A DNA stretch of 6,605 nt, taken from contig CAMNQN010000186.1 in assembly GCA_946549155.1 (NCBI GenBank), positions 1 to 6,605 on the forward strand. Reading direction: 5' to 3'. Every line of letters starts with the position of its first letter. Position 1 is the stretch's first letter. Of this stretch, positions 1 through 6,528 are shown piece by piece. A program made the position numbers and the translations under genes. The notes beneath the pieces are model-generated. The model saw nothing but the letters and a program-made list of their open reading frames with translations, ran no database searches and was not told the DNA's origin. This stretch comes from an uncultured Lachnospiraceae bacterium. Lineage in GTDB: Bacteria; Bacillota; Clostridia; Lachnospirales; Lachnospiraceae.

Positions 1-12
1 TTTCTTGGTATC

Positions 13-89
13 CGGAGTTATTTTCCAGATGCTTGTGGCCCTGCGCGCCCGCCTCCTCCTGCGTCCTGATAATTAACAAAACACGAATA
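13..89 (+). repeat. 77-bp inverted repeat, left copy
   Basis: Aligned without gaps to the reverse complement of 6529-6605, this stretch matches at 59 of 77 positions by hand count. Two blocks are perfect: TCCTGCGTCCTG (57-68) and TTAACAAAACACGAATA (73-89). The middle 20 bases are only half identical, although both copies stay GC-rich there. It begins 15 bp beyond the gltD stop. Similarity stops abruptly at 89. The repeat may be part of a dispersed intergenic family; no transposase or terminal target duplication is visible. Confidence 0.8.
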
Positions 90-104
90 AAACAGCAGCC
101 TCCG

Positions 105-1589
105 TCACAGATTCGTATAGCCCATCAGATACTCATCCACTGCTCTGGCGGCCTCCCGTCCCTCCCGGATTGCCCATACCACCAGGGACTGCCCTCTGTG
201 CATATCTCCAGCCGTAAACACTTTGGGAACACTGGTGGCATATTTGCCCGGCGCGGTGTCCACATTGGTGCGGGCGTTTATGGCTACCTTGAAGGCGTCG
301 GTGACATACTTCTGGGAGCCTAAGAATCCGGCGGCGATCAGCACCAGATCCGCTTTCACCACCTGCTCGGTTCCCTCCACCGGCACCATCATCATGCGGC
401 CGGTCTTTTCATCCTTCTGGCTCTGCAGCTTTACCAGCTTCGCCTGGCAGACTTCACCCTTTTTGTTCTTGATAAACTCGGTCACCGTGGTGGTGTAGAT
501 GCGGGGATCATGCCCCCACAGGGCGATGGCTTCCTGCTGGCCGTAATCTGTCTTACAGACTCTGGGCCACTGGGGCCATGGATTGTTCTCCGCCCGGGTG
601 TCCGGTGCCTTCGGCATCATCTCCAGCTGCGTCACAGAAGCCGCTCCCAAACGAATGGCCGTGCCCACGCAGTCGTTTCCGGTATCTCCGCCTCCAATGA
701 CGATTACATGCTTCCCCTTTGCCGGAATATAATTCTGATCCTCAAAATTAGAATCCAGTAAACTTTTGGTGGTGGCCTTCAGGAAGTCCACCGCGAAATA
801 AATGCCCTTCGCGTCCCGGCCGGGCACAGAAATATCCCTGGGATTGGAGGCGCCGCAGGCCAGTACCACCGCATCGTAGTTTTCCATCAGCTCCCTGGCG
901 CTGACATTCTCTCCCACGTTGGCATTGGTAACAAACTCAATGCCCTCCGCCTCCATCACAGCCCGACGGCGATCGATGACCTTCTTATCCAGCTTCATAT
1001 TGGGGATACCGTACCGAAGAAGGCCGCCGATGCGGTCATTCCGCTCATACACCTTCACCCTGTGCCCCCTCTTGTTCAGCTGCATGGCAGCGGCCATTCC
1101 GGAGGGCCCGGAGCCCACCACGGCCACTTTCTTTCCGGTACGCACCTCCGGCGGGCAGGGCTTCACCAGTCCGGTGGCGTAGGCATTCTCAATAATGGCC
1201 CGCTCATTCTCCTTGGAGGATACCGGATCCCCGTTTAAGTTACAGGTGCAGGCTGCCTCACAGAGCGCAGGGCATACCCGGGAGGTAAACTCCGGAAAGC
1301 AGTGGGTTTTTGCCAGGCGCTTGTAAGCCTCCTCCCAGTTTCCCAAATATACCAGATCGTTCCACTCCGGCACCAGATTATTCAGGGGACAGCCGGAGGC
1401 CATCCCGCCGATCATCATTCCCGCCTGGCAGAAGGGTACGCCGCAGGCCATACATCTGGCCCCCTGCTCCCGCTGTTTCTCCAGCGGAAGCGGCAGATGA
1501 AATTCTTCAAAGTTTTTAATACGCTGTTTCGGTGGTAGTTCCACGCTTACTTCTCTCTCATATTCTAAAAATCCGGTTGGTTTTCCCAT
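105..1589 (-). CDS. gltD: Glutamate synthase (NADPH) small subunit
   Basis: This 494-residue protein is the beta subunit of GOGAT. It oxidises NADPH with FAD and feeds electrons through Fe-S clusters to GltB. Seen: an N-terminal Cys-rich region with Cys46, Cys49, Cys54 and Cys67, and a second group at Cys97, 106, 110, 114 and 116 (within VCPALCEAACTC), which should hold two 4Fe-4S clusters. An FAD Rossmann motif GSGPSG lies at 159-164 and an NAD(P)H Rossmann motif GGGDTG at 299-304. A C-terminal FAD-contact motif, TAGDMHRGQSLVVWAI, is followed by REGREAA. The spacing between the third and fourth Cys of the first cluster is longer than in the E. coli type, as in a Firmicutes variant I recognise. 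It starts 28 nt after the gltB stop with its own strong ribosome binding site, so co-transcription is expected. The pyridine-nucleotide preference (NADPH over NADH) is taken from the family, not shown by the sequence. Related FAD/NADPH subunits exist in other reductases, but the partner gene settles the identity. Confidence 0.97.
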   Translation of the reverse strand: MGKPTGFLEYEREVSVELPPKQRIKNFEEFHLPLPLEKQREQGARCMACGVPFCQAGMMIGGMASGCPLNNLVPEWNDLVYLGNWEEAYKRLAKTHCFPEFTSRVCPALCEAACTCNLNGDPVSSKENERAIIENAYATGLVKPCPPEVRTGKKVAVVGSGPSGMAAAMQLNKRGHRVKVYERNDRIGGLLRYGIPNMKLDKKVIDRRRAVMEAEGIEFVTNANVGENVSARELMENYDAVVLACGASNPRDISVPGRDAKGIYFAVDFLKATTKSLLDSNFEDQNYIPAKGKHVIVIGGGDTGNDCVGTAIRLGAASVTQLEMMPKAPDTRAENNPWPQWPRVCKTDYGQQEAIALWGHDPRIYTTTVTEFIKNKKGEVCQAKLVKLQSQKDEKTGRMMMVPVEGTEQVVKADLVLIAAGFLGSQKYVTDAFKVAINARTNVDTAPGKYATSVPKVFTAGDMHRGQSLVVWAIREGREAARAVDEYLMGYTNL

Positions 1590-1597
1590 GTTTCTGG

Positions 1598-1603
1598 CCT
1601 CCT
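1598..1603 (-). promoter_or_regulatory. Ribosome binding site of gltD
   Basis: A perfect AGGAGG on the minus strand lies 8 nt before the gltD ATG, inside the 28-nt gap after the gltB stop. gltD can therefore initiate independently of gltB translation. The gap has no room for a promoter or terminator. Confidence 0.88.
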
Positions 1604-1617
1604 AAACTGCCTGGCGA

Positions 1618-4600
1618 TTAGTTTCCTTTTGTGTTGGCGTAAAATGCTTCAATCTGAGCCTGCTCGCTGCTCAGCCCTTTTTCCTCCATCTGCACAATGG
1701 TCATCAGCATACGGTTATACTCATGAGGAATGATCTTTTTAAACTTTGGAAGATACGTCTCAAAGCTTTCTAAAATCAGCTTTCCTTTTTCTGAATTCGT
1801 CAAAGCGACATGATCCTGAATCATAGCCTTCAGCTCCAACACGTCATACTTGGAGGTGATTCTTTCGATGGAAACCATATTTTTGTTCACCTTGGTATAC
1901 AGATTGCTCTCCTCATCCAGCACGTAAGCGATACCGCCGCTCATACCTGCCGCAAAATTCTTCCCGGTATTTCCAAGGACTACCACCCGGCCCCCGGTCA
2001 TGTACTCGCAGCCGTGGTCGCCGCAGCCCTCCACCACCGCCACAGCTCCGGAATTGCGGACGCAGAACCGCTCTCCCGCCACACCGTTAATGTAAGCCTT
2101 CCCGCTGGTGGCGCCATACAGCGCCACATTGCCGATGATAATGTTTTCATCCTGTTTATATTGGATGCCCTTGGGCGGATACACAATCAGTTTTCCGCCG
2201 GATAAGCCCTTGCCAAAGTAATCGTTGCTGTCGCCCACCAGCTCCAGCGTCAGACCCCTGGGGATAAACGCGCCGAAGCTCTGTCCGCCGGCTCCCCTGC
2301 ATTTTACCAGGTAGGTATCCTCCTCCAGGCTGTCCTTAAACCGCCTGGTAATCTCAGAGCCCAAAATGGTGCCCAGGGCACGGTCCGTGTTCTTTACCTC
2401 GATCTCAATACTCCGCTTCTGCCCCTTTTCCATAGCGGGCTGCAGCTTCTTCAGCAGAATCCTTTCGTCCACCGTCTTTTCCAACTGGAAATCATAAGCC
2501 TGCTTCGAATCGAAGGTAACGGCAGTGCCCGGTTTCGCGTAAGGATTGTTCAGAATATTCGTCAGGTCAATCTTATAACCCCTGGGATTATCCAGAATCT
2601 CCTTTTTCTTCAGCATATCGCTTCTGCCCACCATCTCATTCAGAGTACGGAAGCCCAGCTTAGCCATGTACTCTCTTAATTCCTGGGCCATAAAGCGCAT
2701 GTAGTTCACCACGTATTCCGGTTTCCCCTTAAAGCGCCCGCGCAGCTTCGGATTCTGGGTGGCTACGCCCACGGGGCAGGTATCCAGGTTGCAGACCCTC
2801 ATCATCACGCAGCCCAGCGTCACCAGCGGGCCCGTGGCAAAGCCAAATTCCTCCGCGCCCAGCAATGCCGCGATAGCCACGTCCCGGCCGCTCATCAGCT
2901 TGCCGTCCGTCTCGATGCGGACCTTATTTCTCAGTCCGTTTTTAATCAAAGTCTGATGGGTCTCCGCCAGGCCCAGCTCCCAGGGCAGTCCGGCGTTCTG
3001 AATGGAGCTTTTGGGCGCTGCGCCGGTGCCTCCGTCATAGCCGGAGATCAGAATCACCTGGGCGCCTGCCTTGGCCACGCCGGCCGCCACCGTGCCCACA
3101 CCGGCCTCGGAAACCAGCTTCACGGAAATGTTTGCGTTCCGGTTCGCATTTTTCAGATCATAAATCAACTGCGCCAAATCCTCAATGGAATAAATATCGT
3201 GATGAGGCGGCGGGGAAATCAGGCTCACGCCCGGCGTGGAATATCTGGTCTTGGCAATCCAGGGGTATACCTTTTTTCCCGGCAGATGTCCTCCCTCCCC
3301 GGGCTTGGCGCCCTGCGCCATTTTGATCTGAATCTCCTGGGCGCTCACCAGATATCTGGAGGTTACGCCGAAACGGGCGGATGCCACCTGCTTGATGGCA
3401 GAACACCGCATGGGATCATCCAGTCGGTCCAGCGTCTCGCCGCCTTCACCGGTATTGGACTTTCCGTGGAGCATGTTCATGGCGATGGCCAGCGTCTCGT
3501 GGGCCTCCTGGGAAATGGAGCCGTAGGACATTGCCCCGGTCTTGAAACGGCGAACAATGGAGTCCACACTCTCCACCTCCTCCAGGGGCACGCCCTCCTT
3601 CGGGAACTGAAAATCCATGGTACTTCGGATATAGCCGGATTCCTCTCTGTCAATCTGCGCCGTATATTCCTTAAACAGCTTGTAATCCCCGGTTCTGGCC
3701 GCCGTCTGAAGCAAATGAATGGTCTGCGGATTATAGCGATGTTTTTCCCCGGCGCTGCGGGATTTATGATTTCCCACACTGTCCAGCGTCAGATCCTCCG
3801 CAAGCCCCAGCGGATCGAAGGCCTTTCTGTGACGTTCCGCCACATCCTGCTCAATATCCGCCAGCGTAATACCGCCGATCCGGCTCACCGTATTGGTAAA
3901 ATATTTGTCGATCACTTCCCGGCTGATACCGATAGCCTCAAAAATCTGGGAACCCATATAGGACTGGATCGTGGAAATCCCCATCTTGGAGGCAATCTTC
4001 ACGATACCGTCCACCACCGCCTTATTATAATCATCCACCGCCGCGTAATAATCCTTTTCCAGCATATTGGTGTCAATCAGCTCATGAATCGTATCCAGGG
4101 CCAGATAGGGATTGATGGCGCTGGCGCCATACCCCAGCAGCGTGGCGAAATGGTGCACCTCTCTTGGTTCGCCGGATTCCAGAATCACAGAGATAGAGGT
4201 TCTCTTTTTCGTCCGCACCAGATGCTGATGCACCGCGGATACCGCCAGTAGGGAGGGAATGGGCGCCTGAAATTCATCTACGCCCTTGTCTGTCAGAATC
4301 AGCAGGTTCGCTCCCTCCCGGTAAGCCCGGTCCACATCCAGACAAAGACGTGCCAGCGCTTTCTCCAGGCCGGCATTTTTATAATAAGTAATCGGAATAT
4401 CCTCCACCTTGTACCCTTCAATCTGCATATTCCGGATCTTAAGCATATCCGTGTTGGTAAGGATGGGATTCTCGATTTTTATCACATTGCAGTTCTCCGG
4501 CTTCTCCTCCAGAAGATTTCCCTCCTTGCCGGTATAGACCGTCTTGCAGGTCACCACCTTCTCACGGATCGCGTCAATGGGCGGGTTCGTTACCTGGGCA

Positions 4601-6162
4601 AACAGCTGCTTAAAATAGTTAAACAGCGGCTGATGCTGGTTGGAAAGCACCGCCAGCGGAGTATCAATACCCATGGCGCTGATGCCCTCGCTTCCGGTCA
4701 GGGCCATATTTAAAATGGAAGTCCGGTAGTCCTCGTAGGTATAGCCGAAGGCTTTCATCAGACGCATTCTCTGCTCCTGGGAATAGGTGTCCACCCGCTT
4801 GTTGGGGATCCTGATATCCTTCAGGCATACCATGTAACGATCCAGCCATTCGCCGTAGGGCTGGCTACCGGCATATTTATCCTTCAGTTCCTCGTCGCCA
4901 ATGATCTTTCCTTCCACAGTGTCCACCAGCAGCATCTTGCCGGGATGAAGGCGTTCCTTCAATACCACCTTCGTGGAATCAATATCCAGCACCCCCACCT
5001 CAGAGGAAAGGATCACATAGCCGTCGTCCGTCACATAATAACGGGAGGGACGCAGGCCGTTGCGGTCCAGCACAGCGCCCATGATATCTCCATCGGTAAA
5101 CAGAATGGACGCCGGTCCGTCCCACGGCTCCATCATCGTCGCGTAATACTGGTAAAAATCTCTCTGTTTCTGAGACATTACATCATTGTTCGCCCAGGGC
5201 TCCGGAATGGTAATCATCACCGCCAGCGGCAGGTCCATACCGCTCATGGTAAGAAATTCCAGCGTATTATCCAGCATGGCAGAATCGGAACCTTCCGCGT
5301 TAATCACCGGAAGAATCTTATGCAGCTCGCCCTTAAAATAATGGGAAGCCATGGTTTCCTCTCTGGCCAGCATCTTATCCGCGTTGCCGCGGATGGTGTT
5401 GATCTCGCCGTTATGTACCATGAAACGATAGGGATGCGCCCGTTCCCAACTGGGATTTGTGTTGGTACTAAATCTGGAATGAACCAGCGCAATGGCAGAT
5501 TCATAATCCGCATCCTGCAGATCGTGAAAAAAGGTTCTCAGCTGCCCCACCAGGAACATCCCCTTGTAAATAATGGTACGGCTGGACAGGGAAACCACAT
5601 AGGTGGTATCGTTGGACTGCTCGAAGCATCTTCTGACCACATACAGTCGGCGATCAAAGGGCAGCCCTTTCTCCAGCTCCCGGGGCTTCTCGATGAACGC
5701 CTGCAGAATACAGGGCATCTTTTCCAGCGCCTTGTGCCCCAGTACGGAAGGATCCGTGGGGACCTCTCTCCATCCCAGAAAACTCAGGCCCTCCTTTTTA
5801 ACGATGTTCTCAAACATCTTCTTTGCCTGGTTTCTCTGCAGTACATCCTGAGGAAAGAAAAACATGCCGATCCCATACTCCCGCTCCCCGCCAAGGCGGA
5901 TACCCAGCGTCCTGCAGGTTTTGGAGAAAAATTTGTGGGAAATCTGCAAAAGGATGCCAACGCCGTCCCCCGTCTTTCCCTCCGCGTCCTTTCCCGCCCG
6001 GTGTTCCAGATTCTCCACGATGCTCAGAGCATTCTCCACCGTACCGTGGGTCTTAATTCCCTTCACATTCACCACCGCACCGATGCCGCAGTTGTCATGC
6101 TCAAACTCAGGCCGGTACAGCCCCATACCATTATTTGCGGAATTTCTCACATCTGTACTCAT
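1618..6162 (-). CDS. gltB: Glutamate synthase (NADPH) large subunit
   Basis: This 1514-residue protein is the large (alpha) subunit of GOGAT, which converts glutamine and 2-oxoglutarate to two glutamates in the cytoplasm. Seen in the sequence: a short propeptide ending before Cys25 in DNCGIG, the expected N-terminal nucleophile of the class II glutaminase domain (about 25-430, with HNGEIN at 250-255). A central domain follows (about 480-790), then the FMN-binding synthase domain (about 830-1200) with TGAMSYGSIS near 875 and KPGEGGHLPG from 953. The 3Fe-4S ligands are Cys1118, Cys1124 and Cys1129 in a C-x5-C-x4-C motif. The C-terminal GXGXG beta-helix domain runs from about 1288. The length is normal for the family and no frameshift or missing domain is visible. 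The start at 6162 is chosen because AGGAAAGGA lies 8 nt upstream; the next Met (residue 13) has no such site. It is first in an operon with gltD. Confidence 0.98.
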   Translation of the reverse strand: MSTDVRNSANNGMGLYRPEFEHDNCGIGAVVNVKGIKTHGTVENALSIVENLEHRAGKDAEGKTGDGVGILLQISHKFFSKTCRTLGIRLGGEREYGIGMFFFPQDVLQRNQAKKMFENIVKKEGLSFLGWREVPTDPSVLGHKALEKMPCILQAFIEKPRELEKGLPFDRRLYVVRRCFEQSNDTTYVVSLSSRTIIYKGMFLVGQLRTFFHDLQDADYESAIALVHSRFSTNTNPSWERAHPYRFMVHNGEINTIRGNADKMLAREETMASHYFKGELHKILPVINAEGSDSAMLDNTLEFLTMSGMDLPLAVMITIPEPWANNDVMSQKQRDFYQYYATMMEPWDGPASILFTDGDIMGAVLDRNGLRPSRYYVTDDGYVILSSEVGVLDIDSTKVVLKERLHPGKMLLVDTVEGKIIGDEELKDKYAGSQPYGEWLDRYMVCLKDIRIPNKRVDTYSQEQRMRLMKAFGYTYEDYRTSILNMALTGSEGISAMGIDTPLAVLSNQHQPLFNYFKQLFAQVTNPPIDAIREKVVTCKTVYTGKEGNLLEEKPENCNVIKIENPILTNTDMLKIRNMQIEGYKVEDIPITYYKNAGLEKALARLCLDVDRAYREGANLLILTDKGVDEFQAPIPSLLAVSAVHQHLVRTKKRTSISVILESGEPREVHHFATLLGYGASAINPYLALDTIHELIDTNMLEKDYYAAVDDYNKAVVDGIVKIASKMGISTIQSYMGSQIFEAIGISREVIDKYFTNTVSRIGGITLADIEQDVAERHRKAFDPLGLAEDLTLDSVGNHKSRSAGEKHRYNPQTIHLLQTAARTGDYKLFKEYTAQIDREESGYIRSTMDFQFPKEGVPLEEVESVDSIVRRFKTGAMSYGSISQEAHETLAIAMNMLHGKSNTGEGGETLDRLDDPMRCSAIKQVASARFGVTSRYLVSAQEIQIKMAQGAKPGEGGHLPGKKVYPWIAKTRYSTPGVSLISPPPHHDIYSIEDLAQLIYDLKNANRNANISVKLVSEAGVGTVAAGVAKAGAQVILISGYDGGTGAAPKSSIQNAGLPWELGLAETHQTLIKNGLRNKVRIETDGKLMSGRDVAIAALLGAEEFGFATGPLVTLGCVMMRVCNLDTCPVGVATQNPKLRGRFKGKPEYVVNYMRFMAQELREYMAKLGFRTLNEMVGRSDMLKKKEILDNPRGYKIDLTNILNNPYAKPGTAVTFDSKQAYDFQLEKTVDERILLKKLQPAMEKGQKRSIEIEVKNTDRALGTILGSEITRRFKDSLEEDTYLVKCRGAGGQSFGAFIPRGLTLELVGDSNDYFGKGLSGGKLIVYPPKGIQYKQDENIIIGNVALYGATSGKAYINGVAGERFCVRNSGAVAVVEGCGDHGCEYMTGGRVVVLGNTGKNFAAGMSGGIAYVLDEESNLYTKVNKNMVSIERITSKYDVLELKAMIQDHVALTNSEKGKLILESFETYLPKFKKIIPHEYNRMLMTIVQMEEKGLSSEQAQIEAFYANTKGN

Positions 6163-6170
6163 ACGCTAAT

Positions 6171-6179
6171 TCCTTTCCT
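6171..6179 (-). promoter_or_regulatory. Ribosome binding site of gltB
   Basis: AGGAAAGGA on the minus strand ends 8 nt before the ATG at 6162-6160. It decides the start: this choice leaves a 24-residue propeptide ahead of the catalytic Cys25, whereas the in-frame Met at residue 13 has no purine-rich site before it. Confidence 0.85.
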
Positions 6180-6189
6180 GCTATTATTG

Positions 6190-6202
6190 TCTGATATTCA
6201 GA
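6190..6202. promoter_or_regulatory. Small palindrome near the gltB ribosome binding site
   Basis: TCTGATATTCAGA has perfect 5-bp arms with a 3-base centre. It lies about 10 nt upstream of the gltB ribosome binding site. In RNA it would be a weak hairpin with a tight loop. It may be chance in A/T-rich leader sequence. Confidence 0.2.
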
Positions 6203-6226
6203 TAACTAAAGTTTTTATACCCGAAT

Positions 6227-6243
6227 TATGTTTTCAAAACATA
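6227..6243. promoter_or_regulatory. Perfect 17-bp palindrome in the gltB leader
   Basis: TATGTTTTCAAAACATA has perfect 8-bp arms around a single central base. It lies downstream of the attenuator and about 65 bp before the gltB start codon. It could be a repressor or activator operator acting as a roadblock, or an RNA hairpin in the leader. No U-run follows in the minus-strand direction, so it is not a terminator. I do not recognise the binding protein. Confidence 0.4.
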
Positions 6244-6295
6244 CAATTTTTCACCGTTAATCGGCCGGATAAAAAATCATGGACAATTATGCGTC

Positions 6296-6353
6296 AAAAA
6301 AGGAGTCGAATCAGATATACCGCGCCTGCAGCACATCTTCATCGGACTCCTTT
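6296..6353 (-). terminator. Leader attenuator terminator upstream of gltB
   Basis: On the minus strand, AAAGGAGTC (6353-6345) pairs perfectly with GACTCCTTT (6307-6299), and six T residues occupy 6301-6296. Between these arms an upper stem of 8 pairs, two of them G-U, can form between 6338-6331 and 6320-6313, leaving a 10-nt loop. A strong base stem with a U-run, lying between a good promoter and gltB and reading toward gltB, is best explained as conditional transcription attenuation. Its 5' arm overlaps the loop and 3' arm of the hairpin at 6343-6358, so the two folds exclude each other. Confidence 0.82.
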
Positions 6354-6358
6354 GTCCA
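6343..6358 (-). promoter_or_regulatory. Antiterminator hairpin, probable ANTAR-type site
   Basis: The RNA UGGAC-AAAGGA-GUCCG forms a 5-bp stem (one U-G pair) closing a six-base loop. Loop position 1 is A and position 4 is G, the signature of RNA hairpins bound by ANTAR-domain antiterminators such as EutV and NasT/NasR. Loop and 3' arm are shared with the 5' arm of the terminator, as in known ANTAR leaders. A NitR-type ANTAR protein is known to be linked to glutamine synthetase and glutamate synthase control in Clostridium, which makes the role plausible. Known sites normally have two such hairpins, and I found no canonical first one upstream. The regulator gene is not in this window. Confidence 0.6.
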
Positions 6359-6379
6359 TCATTCTCTTCAGTTTTCTGC

Positions 6380-6418
6380 TCCGGAAAAATAAAGGCCGTC
6401 AAAGACGGATGCTCCGGA
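6380..6418 (-). promoter_or_regulatory. Structured 5' element of the gltB leader
   Basis: Two copies of TCCGGAGCA lie at 6418-6410 and 6385-6377 on the minus strand. Their first six bases, TCCGGA, are self-complementary, so the copies can pair with each other as an outer helix (6418-6413 with 6385-6380). Inside is a perfect small hairpin CCGTC-TTT-GACGG (6408-6396), followed by a U-rich run. It sits at the very 5' end of the predicted transcript, before the antiterminator hairpin. It may be a protein- or ligand-sensing element or only a stabilising 5' fold; I do not recognise a named riboswitch class. Confidence 0.4.
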
Positions 6419-6427
6419 TTTCGGTCT

Positions 6428-6456
6428 ATTCTAGCACACTTTATTTTATTAAGCAA
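6428..6456 (-). promoter_or_regulatory. Sigma-A type promoter of gltBD
   Basis: On the minus strand, TTGCTT (6456-6451) and TAGAAT (6433-6428) are separated by exactly 17 bp. A TG one base before the -10 box makes it an extended -10. An A/T-rich stretch (about 6461-6480) upstream could act as an UP element. The predicted transcription start is near 6421-6422. This gives an untranslated leader of about 260 nt and places the attenuator about 65-125 nt into the transcript. No equally good promoter is seen closer to gltB. The start site is inferred from spacing alone. Confidence 0.8.
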
Positions 6457-6502
6457 GCCCTAATTTTACGTTTTTGCGAAATGCACGGCTATATGCTGAC
6501 TG

Positions 6503-6521
6503 CCCACGCCCGTTTTGTGGG
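6503..6521. other. Small hairpin between right repeat and promoter
   Basis: CCCAC (6503-6507) and GTGGG (6517-6521) form a perfect 5-bp stem around a 9-base loop. No T-run follows on either strand, so it is not a standard terminator. It directly adjoins the right repeat copy and may be part of a longer repeat unit. Otherwise 6457-6528 holds no gene that I can support. Confidence 0.3.
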
Positions 6522-6528
6522 ATGGTGG

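Noticed and set aside
2956..4251. Plus-strand open frame of 431 codons inside gltB
   Set aside because: It lies completely antisense to conserved GltB domains, with low-complexity His/Gly/Arg composition and no credible family resemblance.
6124..6126. Alternative gltB start at Met13
   Set aside because: It has no ribosome binding site, while the ATG at 6162 has AGGAAAGGA at good spacing.
6214..6246. Possible second promoter close to gltB (TTGTAT and TATAAA)
   Set aside because: The spacer is 21 bp, too long for a sigma-A promoter, and the alternative TTGAAA gives only 12 bp. The promoter at 6428-6456 is much better.
6385..6408. CCGTC-TTT-GACGG hairpin followed by a U-rich run as an early terminator
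   Set aside because: The stem has only 5 pairs and the U-run is interrupted by CC and A. It is better explained as part of the 5' structured element.
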